Below are positions 1-9,272 of a DNA stretch of 64,000 bases, piece after piece (within the stretch, counting starts at the first letter, position 1; the number at the start of each line of letters is the position of its first letter). Source of the DNA: Bacillus sp. CHD6a (lineage in GTDB: Bacteria > Bacillota > Bacilli > Bacillales > Bacillaceae_I); assembly GCF_001293645.1 (NCBI RefSeq), contig NZ_LBMD01000002.1, positions 346,588-410,587 on the forward strand, in the 5' to 3' direction. The translations under genes were made by a program, and so were the position numbers. The notes under the pieces were generated by a model. The model was not told where the DNA came from and did not search any database. It saw only the letters and a program-made list of their open reading frames with translations.

Positions 1-178
1 CCAAAACGTGACTGGTTGCACATTTGATGAAGCTAGTGAGCTCTTTGATCAATCAGAAGGTAATCCGAAAATCGCTATTATCATTTATACCTGTCAAGTC
101 GACAAGGACAAGGCGGCAGAATTATTGAAAGACGCAAATGGATTCGTTTATAAGGCTATTAAGGCTTATAATAAATAA
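1..178 (+). CDS. murQ: N-acetylmuramic acid 6-phosphate etherase, C-terminal end (5' part outside window)
   Basis: Only the last 58 codons are present, reading from base 2 to the TAA at 176-178. The fragment has the MurQ C-terminal helical pattern: TFDEASELFDQSEGNPKIAI, followed by an acidic helix and an ANGFVYKAI ending. MurQ cleaves the lactyl ether of MurNAc 6-phosphate to give GlcNAc 6-phosphate and D-lactate in the cytoplasm. The next gene starts 22 bases downstream with no terminator, so murQ is the visible head of the murein sugar salvage operon that runs to 9222. The identification rests on a short piece plus context; the context (namZ, nagZ, anmK) is strong. Confidence 0.8.
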   Translation, partial: QNVTGCTFDEASELFDQSEGNPKIAIIIYTCQVDKDKAAELLKDANGFVYKAIKAYNK

Positions 179-200
179 AAATTATCAAGGGGGAATTGGT

Positions 201-1523
201 GTGAAAAGGGGTTTAAGTTTATTGATGGTCATGTTGCTTGTAGCTGCCGTGGTTCTTGGCTGCTCCAACAATTCATCGACATCATCTGATGGAAAAGACG
301 TCGTAACAGTTTGGACATATCCTGTTCATGGTGAATATGAAGCAGAATTAAAAGAGTTGATTGCTTCATTTGAAAAAGAAAACGAAGATATTGAAGTTAA
401 ATATGAAGTGCTAAGCTGGGCGGAAGGTCCACAGAAATTTGATATTGCTTTGAACTCTGGTAACCCACCGGATGTTTATTTTGGAAAACCACAAGGTAAA
501 TATGTGGATTCCGGTTTAATTGTTAACCTTAATGACAAATTGAATGTTTCTCAAGATGATTATAATGAAGTTGCTTTAGATTATATGAAAATTGAAGACA
601 ATCTGTATGGTTTGCCAATTTACATGTTCTTGCATGTATGGGGTGGAAACAAACAAATGTTAGAAGCAGCTGGCGTTGATTATGAAAAAATTCAACAAGA
701 AGGCTGGACTTGGGATGAGTTTGAAGAACTAGCATCTAAAGGTGTTGGGAAGAAAGACTCTGGTGAAGATACTTATGGATTTGTATTCCAAGGAAACAAC
801 GAAGAACTTCTTGTTCATTTAGCGATGAATAACGGTCTTCCTAGCCGTTATAATGCGGATGGAACAACTTGGAATGACGATAAAATCTTAGAAACAATGA
901 AGTATATTAGCAACTTGGTTGATTCTGGCATTATGCCGAAAGAAACGGCGGCAGTTGACCCTGCAAAACGGATGGAACTTTTCTATAACCATCAAGCAAT
1001 GTTCTTTGGTCGCGCAATCCCTTATTTTGACCCAGTAGTAGAAGCTCATAATGAAGAGATCAAAGCAGGAAAAATTGAAGGGGAAGAAGTAGATTTCGTT
1101 TTATTACCAATTCCTCATAACGAAGGGGAAGAGCAAGTATCATTTGGTGGATCTGAAGGATACATGTTATTCACTCAAAAAAATGCGAAAGAAGAACACT
1201 TGAATAATACCGTAAAAGTATTAGAGCATCTGACAAGTGCAGAAGCTGGTAAAGCAGCAGCAGCATTGGCGTTGCCACAAGTTCATAAAGATGCGGAAGG
1301 CAAGTTTGAAATGCCATTAGCTCCTTATAATGAAACTGCTGCAGAAGTGTTAGCTTCTAAAGTGTTACCACCTGCAAACGCAAATGCTGAAATGGCAGCA
1401 AAAGATGATCGCTTCCGTACAGAGGTAGTCATTCCAACATTCCAAGGTCTATTAAGCGGTGAGTTGACACCTGAAGAGGCGTTAGAAACATTCAAGACCA
1501 AGGGTGAGGAAATCTTTAAGTAA
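201..1523 (+). CDS. Carbohydrate ABC transporter substrate-binding lipoprotein
   Basis: A 440-residue family 1 extracellular solute-binding protein. The GTG start at 201 is preferred over an in-frame ATG at 138 because AAGGGGGAA precedes it at 187-195 and the protein then begins with a clean lipoprotein signal (KRG, hydrophobic stretch, VVLGC with the lipid-bearing Cys at residue 21). The mature part has the family pattern VTVWTYPVHGEYEAELKELI near the N-terminus and the GSEGYMLF segment typical of sugar-binding members. It follows murQ by 22 bases and precedes two permeases. By context the ligand is probably a MurNAc-containing sugar or muropeptide; the sequence itself does not show the ligand. 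Confidence 0.9.
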   Translation: MKRGLSLLMVMLLVAAVVLGCSNNSSTSSDGKDVVTVWTYPVHGEYEAELKELIASFEKENEDIEVKYEVLSWAEGPQKFDIALNSGNPPDVYFGKPQGKYVDSGLIVNLNDKLNVSQDDYNEVALDYMKIEDNLYGLPIYMFLHVWGGNKQMLEAAGVDYEKIQQEGWTWDEFEELASKGVGKKDSGEDTYGFVFQGNNEELLVHLAMNNGLPSRYNADGTTWNDDKILETMKYISNLVDSGIMPKETAAVDPAKRMELFYNHQAMFFGRAIPYFDPVVEAHNEEIKAGKIEGEEVDFVLLPIPHNEGEEQVSFGGSEGYMLFTQKNAKEEHLNNTVKVLEHLTSAEAGKAAAALALPQVHKDAEGKFEMPLAPYNETAAEVLASKVLPPANANAEMAAKDDRFRTEVVIPTFQGLLSGELTPEEALETFKTKGEEIFK

Positions 1524-1584
1524 GAAAGAAGGAAAAGAGGAGGGGGTAACGCTCTTCCTCTTTTATTTTCAAGGAGGTGTAGAC

Positions 1585-2505
1585 ATGTCAGCGAAGCCAG
1601 CAGTAGCCGCAACTACCAACAAATTTAATTTCTCCCAGTTTATAAAAGATTATGGATGGTGTTATGCCTTCATAGCTGTTCCTATTATACTCTTTTTAAT
1701 GTTTACTCTCTTTCCAGTAGGTTACGCCTTTATTATGAGTTTCCAAAACTATCATGTATTAGGCTCCACATGGGTAGGGTTGGAAAACTATCAAACAATG
1801 GTAAACGATGATATCTTCTGGAAAGCGATGTGGAACACATTTATTTTTACGGTCGGTACAGTACCGGTGAATGTGGCCATCACATTATTTTTGGCAGTGT
1901 TAATCTTTCCGCGTGCAAAAAAAGCTCAGACATTCTTCAAAGCTTCGTTATATCTTCCAACGGTAGCGTCAGGGGTAACCATTGCATTAGTATGGTTCTG
2001 GATTTATGATCCGACCACTGCAGGACTTTTTAATATGTTTTTAGGTCTTTTTGGTATCGATAACATCATGTGGCTCGGGCAGAGTAGTACAGCACTATTT
2101 TCTATCATGCTAATGTCTTATCTGACAGGACATGGCGCCGGTATTATTCTTTACCTAGCGGCACTTGGAGGAATTCCAAAATCGCTTTATGAGGCAGCGG
2201 ACATCGACCATGCATCCGAGTGGTCCAAATTTCGAAATATCACTTGGCCATTGCTGAAACCAACCACTTTATATCTTTTAGTAACGGGAATCATCATGAG
2301 TTTCCAAGTGTTTATGAGCATCTATCTTATGACGCAAGGTGGTCCAAACTTTGCGACAACGACCATTGCCTATTTAATTTACACACATGCCTTTGAATAT
2401 TATAAATTCGGCTTAGCGGCGGCGGAATCATTTGTGCTTGGAGCAGTGATTATTGTGGCATCTGTCATCCAATTTAAAGTGATGTCATCTGATGTAGAGT
2501 TTTAG
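1585..2505 (+). CDS. Sugar ABC transporter permease (MalF/UgpA type)
   Basis: A 306-residue inner-membrane permease with about six hydrophobic segments. The ATG at 1585 follows AAGGAGGTG at 1571-1579; an upstream in-frame extension to 1504 overlaps the binding-protein gene and is unlikely. The cytoplasmic EAA loop that contacts the ATPase is visible as YEAADIDHASEWSKFRNI followed by TWPLLKP. The first periplasmic region carries FQNYHVLGSTWVGLENY, usual for MalF-like permeases. It pairs with the second permease 18 bases downstream to form the channel. The expected substrate is a murein-derived saccharide by operon context. Confidence 0.92.
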   Translation: MSAKPAVAATTNKFNFSQFIKDYGWCYAFIAVPIILFLMFTLFPVGYAFIMSFQNYHVLGSTWVGLENYQTMVNDDIFWKAMWNTFIFTVGTVPVNVAITLFLAVLIFPRAKKAQTFFKASLYLPTVASGVTIALVWFWIYDPTTAGLFNMFLGLFGIDNIMWLGQSSTALFSIMLMSYLTGHGAGIILYLAALGGIPKSLYEAADIDHASEWSKFRNITWPLLKPTTLYLLVTGIIMSFQVFMSIYLMTQGGPNFATTTIAYLIYTHAFEYYKFGLAAAESFVLGAVIIVASVIQFKVMSSDVEF

Positions 2506-2523
2506 GAAAGGAGGAAACATCTT

Positions 2524-3417
2524 TTGGAAACGACAACGGTAAGCAATCAACATTATGCGGAAATCGCTTTGAAAAAGGAAAAAGCAAGAAATCGCAAAAA
2601 GAAGATTTATAGTGTAATCAGTTATAGCATTCTAATTTTATGGGTGATTATTACAATCATCCCCTTATACTGGATGTTAATATCCTCCTTCCGGGATACC
2701 ACTGTCAGTGTCTCTTTTAAGCCTGAATGGTTTCCTTCTGAAGTGACACTTGCGACGTACGTTCGATTTTTGACAGAAACGGATGCATTACGTTGGTTGT
2801 TTAATAGCATATTCGTATCTTCCGTGTTAACCATAACCAATGTTATTTTCTCTTCTCTCGCGGGCTATGCATTTGCAAAACTGCGATTTCCGGGAAGAAA
2901 TACTATCTTCTGGTTATTGCTTGGTACGATGATGATCCCAGCTCAGGTAACATTAATTCCTGTTTATATCATGATCGTAAATGTGTTCGGGTTGGTAGAT
3001 ACATATTTAGCCATTATGCTCCCGATGTTTACAGTAGTGGGCAACATCTTTCTGATGAAACAATACATGTCTACACTTCCTACCACTCTCATTCAAGCAG
3101 CCCGTATTGACGGGTGCAGTGAGATTGGCATATTCAGAAAGATTATTTTGCCAATATCAAAGCCCGGTGTGGCTGTGTTAGCTATCTTCACGTTTGTGTC
3201 TACGTGGAATGAATTCTTTTGGCCGTTCCTTGTTACGCAATCGAGTTCCATGAGAACCATACAAGTTGGTTTGGCTAGCTTTAAATTCCAAGATGCAACA
3301 GACTATGGAGCAATGATGGCAGGCTCCATGCTTGCTGCCCTGCCAATGTTTATATTGTTCTTTGCATTACAGCGATACTTCCTTCAAGGAATTACAATAG
3401 GTGCAGTGAAAGGATAG
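2524..3417 (+). CDS. Sugar ABC transporter permease (MalG/UgpE type)
   Basis: A 297-residue permease starting at TTG 2524 with GGAAAGGAGGAAA just upstream. The segment PLYWMLISSFRD after the first membrane helix, the NSIFVSS helix and the EAA loop QAARIDGCSEIGIFRKIILP are characteristic of MalG-type permeases. About six membrane segments are present. It is the second channel subunit, directly followed by the ATPase gene with only 9 bases between stop and the preferred ATG. Confidence 0.92.
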   Translation: METTTVSNQHYAEIALKKEKARNRKKKIYSVISYSILILWVIITIIPLYWMLISSFRDTTVSVSFKPEWFPSEVTLATYVRFLTETDALRWLFNSIFVSSVLTITNVIFSSLAGYAFAKLRFPGRNTIFWLLLGTMMIPAQVTLIPVYIMIVNVFGLVDTYLAIMLPMFTVVGNIFLMKQYMSTLPTTLIQAARIDGCSEIGIFRKIILPISKPGVAVLAIFTFVSTWNEFFWPFLVTQSSSMRTIQVGLASFKFQDATDYGAMMAGSMLAALPMFILFFALQRYFLQGITIGAVKG

Positions 3418-3426
3418 GTGGAAGAA

Positions 3427-4536
3427 ATGGCAAGTATCATTATGGAAAACATCACAAAAACCTTCGTGGACGAAAAGCGTGGCGGAACCTTCACTGCTGT
3501 AAATGATGCCAGCTTTGAGATAAAAGATAAAGAGTTCCTTGTATTCGTAGGACCTTCGGGTTGTGGAAAGACGACTTCTTTACGAATGATAGCAGGTCTA
3601 GAACGGCAAACATCAGGAAACATTTACATTGGGGATAAAGTAGTAAATAATATGCACCCAAAAGATAGAGATATCGCAATGGTGTTCCAAGATTACGCGC
3701 TATACCCCCATATGACCATTGAACAGAATCTTGAATTCGGATTGAAAAACATGAAGGTTTCTAAAGAAGAAATTAAAAAGAAGGTTCAATATGCTTCCAG
3801 AATTCTAGGGCTTGATGAAATGCTTGATAGAAAACCTAAAGAATTGAGTGGAGGACAACGACAACGTGTGGCTGTAGGTAGAGCCATCGTCCGCGATCCG
3901 AAAGTTTTCCTTTTTGATGAACCTTTATCTAACTTGGATGCCAAGTTACGTGTACAAATGCGTATTGAACTGGCAGAACTGCATCAGAGATTAGGCGCGA
4001 CAATTGTTTATGTAACGCATGATCAGGTGGAAGCAATGACACTTGGAGAACGAATTGTTGTCATGAATAAAGGAGAAGTCCAACAGATAGCATCACCAAG
4101 AGAGTTATACCGAAACCCTGCAAACATGTTTGTTGCGGGATTCATCGGGTCTCCACCAATGAACTTCTTCGATGCAGTACTCGAAACACCATCGACCTTA
4201 AGGATTGGTGATAATACCTTCACTATTCCAGAAGGACTTGTTAAACAATATAAAGACTATATTGGCAAAGAAGTCATTCTAGGATTACGTCCAGAAGATA
4301 TTTATGACGAAGAGTTTGCGTTTACGGTTCCAACTAATAATAAAGCGGCTATAAAAGTAAAGGCCATGGAACATTTAGGTGGAGAAAATCTTGTCTACTT
4401 CTCTATGGGAGATCGAATGATTACCGCGAAAGTAAATGGCGAAAGCTTTGTTCGTCCTGGAGAAGCTAAAAATTATGTATTCAACCTAGATAAAATGCAC
4501 CTGTTTGATCCAACAACAGAGAACAGAATATTTTAA
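3427..4536 (+). CDS. Sugar ABC transporter ATP-binding protein (MsmX/UgpC family)
   Basis: A 369-residue ATPase. The ATG at 3427 has AGGTGG at 3416-3421 five bases upstream and is preferred to the GTG at 3418. Visible motifs are Walker [10 protein letters not shown] (residues 42-50), the Q-loop [12 protein letters not shown], signature [14 protein letters not shown], Walker [14 protein letters not shown] and the switch VTHD. The C-terminal third is the TOBE-type regulatory domain of the carbohydrate importer family ([13 protein letters not shown]). Many Bacillus sugar importers share one MsmX ATPase encoded elsewhere; this operon carries its own, so the importer looks self-contained. Confidence 0.93.
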   Translation: MASIIMENITKTFVDEKRGGTFTAVNDASFEIKDKEFLVFVGPSGCGKTTSLRMIAGLERQTSGNIYIGDKVVNNMHPKDRDIAMVFQDYALYPHMTIEQNLEFGLKNMKVSKEEIKKKVQYASRILGLDEMLDRKPKELSGGQRQRVAVGRAIVRDPKVFLFDEPLSNLDAKLRVQMRIELAELHQRLGATIVYVTHDQVEAMTLGERIVVMNKGEVQQIASPRELYRNPANMFVAGFIGSPPMNFFDAVLETPSTLRIGDNTFTIPEGLVKQYKDYIGKEVILGLRPEDIYDEEFAFTVPTNNKAAIKVKAMEHLGGENLVYFSMGDRMITAKVNGESFVRPGEAKNYVFNLDKMHLFDPTTENRIF

Positions 4537-4578
4537 TCGAAATGACAACAAAGAAAAGAGTTTAAAGGAGAGAGTGCA

Positions 4579-5253
4579 ATGGATGGATTAACACAAATTA
4601 TAAGAGTCACAGGGAGAGAATATTACAAGCATATAGTTTCTATGGTCATGATCAGCCTTATAATGGTGACGGTACTTAGTCCATCCTTCTTTCTTATTAA
4701 ACTACCTTTTTCCATTGTATACGTCATGATTGTAATGGGACCGCTTTTTGTGGGGGCTGCCTGGGCTGTTCAACAGTTATTGCTTGATAGAAGCACATCT
4801 GTTATCAAAAGTTTTTTTCAGGGGGTAAAAAGATACTTTCTTCCAAGTATCGGCTATAGCTTGTTTTTATCCTTTTTCGTCATCATCATTGCTGCTTCCT
4901 GGTGGCATTACAATCAAGTGGGTGGAACCTTTTCCTTTGCATTAGCGTGCTTTCAGACTTATTTCTGCGGCATGGTTTTCTTAAGTCAGATTTATACGGT
5001 TCCTCTATTGGTAAAATTTGAGTATTCACTAAAGGATAGTATCTTTACTAGTGTAAAACTTTTGGTGAAGAATCCTTTATACACCATTCTATCATTCTTT
5101 CAAATCTTATCGGTTTTTGCTTTATTGTTATTAACCGTCGTAGGACTTTTTCTTATTTTCCCAGCTCTTGCGACACTTTTTAATAACATCGTGACAAGCT
5201 CTGTCATTGCTACGGAAGAAAACATCGATAGTTGGGAAGCGGCAAATATTTAG
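4579..5253 (+). CDS. YesL-like integral membrane protein (DUF624 family)
   Basis: A 224-residue protein with about five to six hydrophobic segments and the DUF624 pattern of an N-terminal amphipathic stretch followed by a membrane pair. The ATG at 4579 has AAAGGAGAGA upstream. YesL-like proteins are often encoded beside carbohydrate ABC importers in Bacillaceae; their molecular role is not established. It lies 42 bases after the ATPase and 9 bases before namZ, in the middle of the murein salvage operon, so a role in regulating or assisting the importer is an inference from context only. Confidence 0.8.
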   Translation: MDGLTQIIRVTGREYYKHIVSMVMISLIMVTVLSPSFFLIKLPFSIVYVMIVMGPLFVGAAWAVQQLLLDRSTSVIKSFFQGVKRYFLPSIGYSLFLSFFVIIIAASWWHYNQVGGTFSFALACFQTYFCGMVFLSQIYTVPLLVKFEYSLKDSIFTSVKLLVKNPLYTILSFFQILSVFALLLLTVVGLFLIFPALATLFNNIVTSSVIATEENIDSWEAANI

Positions 5254-5262
5254 GAGGAAAAC

Positions 5263-6420
5263 ATGGCTAAAGTCTTGTATGGAATTGATCGTTTTGTGGA
5301 AGAAAATTCAGGTGCTTGGAGCGGGAAAAGAGTAGCTCTTGTAACAAATCAAACAGGGATTACTTCTGATTTCCGCTCTACTATCGATGTGTTAAAAGAG
5401 ATGGATGGAGTATCCCTTCATAAACTATTTGCATGTGAACATGGAGTAAGAGGAGATGTTCAGGCTGGTGTGCATATAGAAGATTTTATAGATGAAAAGA
5501 CAGCATTGCCTGTCTTTAGCTTATATGGCCCATCCAAAAAGGTATCTACAGAGTTGTTGAAAGATGTAGATGCCATTTTTTTTGATATTCAAGACGTTGG
5601 AGTAAGGTTTTATACATACTTGGCTACCGTTAAATATATCATGGAGGCTTGTCAAAAGATCGGAACGGCCTTTGTGGTTTTGGACCGTCCAAACCCCATT
5701 GGCCCCCTTCTATCTGGAAATATCCTAGAGTCGGAGTTCTTATCTTTTGTAGGCCCTCATACTTTGCCAATATGCCATGGATTGACCATTGGGGAATATG
5801 CTAGGCTGATTCAAAAGGAATTATATCCTGAGGTCGAATTGCATGTGTATGAGGTAAAGAACTGGGATCGAAGCATGTGGGGGAATCAATGGCAGCAGCA
5901 ATGGATCCCTCCATCCCCAAACATTCCACACTTCTCCACCACGTTGGCCTATCCTATTACATGCTTTATCGAAGGTACCAACCTATCAGAAGGAAGAGGA
6001 ACGACCAAACCGTTTGAGTGGATTGGAGCACCTTGGTTTAAACCGGAAGAGATGATTAAGCATTTCGCTAATAAAAACCTCGAAGGTGTGGAGCTTATTT
6101 CTGCTTATTTTACGCCAAATATGAGTAAGCATGTCGGTGAACTTTGTAAGGGAGTTCAACTCTTGATTACAGATCGGAACGATTTAGAAGTTTCCAAAGC
6201 AGCATATGAATTCTTGCAATCTATCTTTTCCGTTCATGAAGAGGCAACATGGTTAGAACCTTTTAAAGAGGGCATGCATCCTTTTGCCGATTTACTGTGG
6301 GGAACGGAAAAAGTAAGGATGGGAATCGACGCCCGCATGCCGTATGAAGCAGTAGCAGAAAACTGGGGGAAAGGGTTGGAAGACTGGCAAAAACGAATAG
6401 GTTCTATACTACTCTATTGA
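5263..6420 (+). CDS. namZ: Exo-beta-N-acetylmuramidase NamZ (DUF1343, GH171), without signal peptide
   Basis: A 385-residue protein of the YbbC/DUF1343 family, characterised in Bacillus subtilis as NamZ, which releases MurNAc from the non-reducing end of peptidoglycan fragments. The N-terminal domain shows RVALVTNQTGI, LFACEHGVRGD and DIQDVGVRFYTYLATV; the later SEGRGTTKPFEWIGAPW is a hallmark of the family. The protein starts MAKVLYGIDRF with no hydrophobic leader, unlike the secreted B. subtilis enzyme, so it should act in the cytoplasm. Start ATG 5263 follows TAGGAGGAAAAC. The pair with nagZ (13 bases later) would degrade imported MurNAc-GlcNAc units sequentially. Confidence 0.92.
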   Translation: MAKVLYGIDRFVEENSGAWSGKRVALVTNQTGITSDFRSTIDVLKEMDGVSLHKLFACEHGVRGDVQAGVHIEDFIDEKTALPVFSLYGPSKKVSTELLKDVDAIFFDIQDVGVRFYTYLATVKYIMEACQKIGTAFVVLDRPNPIGPLLSGNILESEFLSFVGPHTLPICHGLTIGEYARLIQKELYPEVELHVYEVKNWDRSMWGNQWQQQWIPPSPNIPHFSTTLAYPITCFIEGTNLSEGRGTTKPFEWIGAPWFKPEEMIKHFANKNLEGVELISAYFTPNMSKHVGELCKGVQLLITDRNDLEVSKAAYEFLQSIFSVHEEATWLEPFKEGMHPFADLLWGTEKVRMGIDARMPYEAVAENWGKGLEDWQKRIGSILLY

Positions 6421-6433
6421 AGGAGGACTTGGA

Positions 6434-8038
6434 ATGAAGAAAATTCACGAGATGACATTGCAAGAAAAAGTGGGTCAATTGTTTGTTGCAGGATTTCACG
6501 GTACTTCGCCCTCTGAAGAGATAGTGAAATTAATAAAAGACTACCATATTAGCGGAGTCATATATTTTGCACGAAATGTGGCTGAGCCTGAACAGGTTCA
6601 TGCGCTTTCAACAGGATTGCAGAAAACTGCAAAGGATGCGGGAGCATCTCCGCTGTTCATTTCGATTGATCAAGAGGGAGGAATGGTTGCCCGTATAACA
6701 GAAGGTGTGACGTTAAGCCCTGGCAACATGGCACTTGGCGCAGGACGTGATGAAGAAATCGCGTACCGGCTAGGTAAAGTAGTGGGGGAGGAACTCCGCA
6801 TGCTTGGGATTAACATGAATTATGCGCCGTGCATCGATGTGAACAACAATCCTTTGAACCCTGTCATCGGAGTCCGCTCTTATGGCGAAAGTGCAGAGTT
6901 TGTTGCTAAGATGGGCGTTCAAGCGGTAAAAGGATTGCAGGCTGGGGATGTTTCAGCTGTTGTAAAACACTTCCCAGGCCATGGGGATACAAGTGTGGAT
7001 TCCCATTTGGACCTTCCAGTAGTCCATCATGATATTAAAAGATTAAAAGAATTAGAGTTGGTGCCATTTTATGAAGCCTTTAAGCATAAAGTGGATGCTG
7101 TCATGGTTGCGCACGTCGCCTTTCCATCCATTGATCCAGAGAAAGTTCCTTCTACATTGTCTCGTCCTGTTGTAACAGGCTTGTTGAGAAAAGAAATGGG
7201 ATTTAATGGAGTCGTTATGACAGATTGCATGGAGATGAACGCGATTATTGATTATTACGGCATGGAAGAAGCTGCTATACTCGCGGTTGAAGCTGGAATC
7301 GATCAAGTCTTGATCAGTCATACGTTTGAGCGACAAACAAGAGCTATTGAAGCGGTTATAAAAGCAGTAGAATCCGGTCGTATCCCACTGCCACAAATTG
7401 ACGCTGCCGTGGACAGGGTACTTAAACTCAAGGAAAAAAGAACGCTTCATGAAGACATTCCGGAATGGAAAGAGATTAGCAGTGAATTAGGTTCTAGTAA
7501 ACATAGAGAAATTGCCCAAAAAGCTAGTGAAGCAAGTATCACATTGGTGAGAGAAAGTGAAGGTCTTCTTCCACTTCAACCTGAAGAAAAGACTCTACTC
7601 ATTTCTGTAGATCCCTATGTCACATCTGGCGCAGATGAAACCTTCTATTCAAACGTCACGGTTGGTAGTTATTTAAAGAAAAAGCTACCAAGTCTAACAG
7701 AAGTTATCACTTCCGTCACACCGAAAGAAGAAGAGCTGGATAAACTAATGTTTGCAGCCTCAGATGTGGATAAAATATTGGTGGCAACCTACCAAGCTAT
7801 CCATCACGATTCTCAGGCAAAGCTTGTCCAAAGACTTGTGAAGGGATTTGGGGAAAAGGTAGGAGTCATCGCTTTACGAAGTCCATATGATGTGGAAAGA
7901 TTCCCAGAGGTATCCACCTATATCCTTACGTATGAAAGCAGAAAGCTTGCCCTTCAGTCGGTTAGCAAATTCCTTTTGGGAGAAATAGAAGCAAAAGGGG
8001 AGCTGCCTATCACTCTTAGAACAGCAACGGTAAATTGA
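6434..8038 (+). CDS. nagZ: Beta-N-acetylglucosaminidase NagZ (GH3), cytoplasmic form
   Basis: A 534-residue GH3 enzyme that removes GlcNAc from MurNAc-linked chains. The N-terminal barrel carries the NagZ-specific loop KHFPGHGDTSVDSH (residues 178-191) with the Asp/His pair used as acid/base, and the nucleophile region GVVMTDCMEMNAI. A C-terminal alpha/beta domain of about 180 residues follows, as in the two-domain Gram-positive enzymes. It begins MKKIHEMTLQEKVGQLF with no signal peptide, so it is predicted to be cytoplasmic, in contrast with exported B. subtilis NagZ. AAGGAGGAC precedes the ATG. anmK follows immediately. Confidence 0.94.
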   Translation: MKKIHEMTLQEKVGQLFVAGFHGTSPSEEIVKLIKDYHISGVIYFARNVAEPEQVHALSTGLQKTAKDAGASPLFISIDQEGGMVARITEGVTLSPGNMALGAGRDEEIAYRLGKVVGEELRMLGINMNYAPCIDVNNNPLNPVIGVRSYGESAEFVAKMGVQAVKGLQAGDVSAVVKHFPGHGDTSVDSHLDLPVVHHDIKRLKELELVPFYEAFKHKVDAVMVAHVAFPSIDPEKVPSTLSRPVVTGLLRKEMGFNGVVMTDCMEMNAIIDYYGMEEAAILAVEAGIDQVLISHTFERQTRAIEAVIKAVESGRIPLPQIDAAVDRVLKLKEKRTLHEDIPEWKEISSELGSSKHREIAQKASEASITLVRESEGLLPLQPEEKTLLISVDPYVTSGADETFYSNVTVGSYLKKKLPSLTEVITSVTPKEEELDKLMFAASDVDKILVATYQAIHHDSQAKLVQRLVKGFGEKVGVIALRSPYDVERFPEVSTYILTYESRKLALQSVSKFLLGEIEAKGELPITLRTATVN

Positions 8039-8040
8039 TC

Positions 8041-9222
8041 ATGCTTCACAAATTATTAACCGTTACTAGTAAACCAGAACGGATTGGAATTGGCATTATG
8101 TCTGGAACGTCTGTAGATGGAGTCGATGTTGCTATCGTATCTGTAAGGGGAAGCGGTGAAGAGTTGACGTACCGCCAACTTGCCTTTGATACGGTGGATA
8201 TCCCACAAGCGTTGAGACAGCAGATTTTTAAGCAGTTTAACCCTGAAGAAAGCTCTGTGGATAAACTGTGCAGTCTTAATGTTGAAATCGGACAGCTTTT
8301 TTCCACAGCTGCCCGTACAGTTGTGGAAAAAGCCGGCTTGCGCATAGAAGATATTGACTTCATTGGATCTCATGGTCAAACGATTTATCATATACCTGTG
8401 GATCAGCATGATACTGGTTTAGTAAAATCGACCATGCAGATAGGAGAAGCATCCGTCCTGGCAGAGGTGTTTCAATGTCCTGTTGTATCTGATTTCCGGG
8501 TACGCGATATGGCGGCCGGTGGAGAAGGTGCCCCATTGGTTCCATATGTGGATCATTTGCTTTTTCGGTCTGATACAGAGAATATCGCCTTACAGAACAT
8601 TGGAGGTATTGGAAATGTAACCTATTTGCCCAAAGGTGGCACAACTTCTGACGTGATTGCGTTTGATACGGGGCCGGGGAATATGATTATGGATGAGGCG
8701 ATGAACATTCTTACTCAGGGCAAATCTCTTTTTGATAAAAATGGGGAGTTGGCAGCTGAAGGAACGGTTCATCATGGGATCTTGAAAGAATGGATGGATC
8801 ATCCTTACTTTACGTTGCCTGTACCTAAAAGTACGGGCAGGGAGTTGTTCGGGGCTGCCTTTACCAGGAAGCTAGTTGATAGAATGCTTGAGATGGGGCT
8901 TTCTAAAGCTGACATTTTGGCAACGGTCACCATGTTTACTGCTATAACGATCGCAGATCAAACTAAACAATTCTTGCCGGGGGAAATTGATACCCTTGTA
9001 GTGAGCGGTGGAGGGGCTTATAATGCAACCCTGCTTCGTTTTTTAATGGAGTTAGGCGGCTTTGCTGTGAAAACGCAGGAGGATCTTGGATTTTCCAGCG
9101 AGTCTAAAGAGGCGGTGGCTTTTGCTATATTGGCAAATGAGACGTTGTTTGGGGTGCCTAATAATCTACCTACTGCTACTGGTGCGGCCAGGCAGGTGGT
9201 GCTTGGGAAGTTGACGGTTTGA
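8041..9222 (+). CDS. anmK: Anhydro-N-acetylmuramic acid kinase AnmK
   Basis: A 393-residue sugar kinase of the AnmK family. The glycine-rich GIMSGTSVDGVD is at about residues 18-29, followed by GSHGQTIYHIP, NIGGIGNVTYLP and DTGPGNMIMDE of the ATPase core. The family converts 1,6-anhydroMurNAc to MurNAc 6-phosphate, the substrate of MurQ. The start is uncertain: ATG 8041 lies two bases after the nagZ stop, while TTG 8035 overlaps it; neither has a good Shine-Dalgarno site, so translation is probably coupled to nagZ. It is the last gene of the operon. Since NamZ releases plain MurNAc, the real substrate deserves a test. Confidence 0.93.
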   Translation: MLHKLLTVTSKPERIGIGIMSGTSVDGVDVAIVSVRGSGEELTYRQLAFDTVDIPQALRQQIFKQFNPEESSVDKLCSLNVEIGQLFSTAARTVVEKAGLRIEDIDFIGSHGQTIYHIPVDQHDTGLVKSTMQIGEASVLAEVFQCPVVSDFRVRDMAAGGEGAPLVPYVDHLLFRSDTENIALQNIGGIGNVTYLPKGGTTSDVIAFDTGPGNMIMDEAMNILTQGKSLFDKNGELAAEGTVHHGILKEWMDHPYFTLPVPKSTGRELFGAAFTRKLVDRMLEMGLSKADILATVTMFTAITIADQTKQFLPGEIDTLVVSGGGAYNATLLRFLMELGGFAVKTQEDLGFSSESKEAVAFAILANETLFGVPNNLPTATGAARQVVLGKLTV

Positions 9223-9227
9223 TAAAA

Positions 9228-9271
9228 AGAAACAAGAAAAAAGCAGTTCTGTCTGCTTTTTTCTTGTTTCT
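9228..9271. terminator. Bidirectional intrinsic terminator between anmK and glcF
   Basis: A perfect 19-bp stem (9228-9246 with 9253-9271) and a six-base loop. The stem itself has A-rich and T-rich flanks, so it can end transcription from anmK on the + strand and from glcF on the - strand. Confidence 0.9.
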
Positions 9272-9272
9272 G

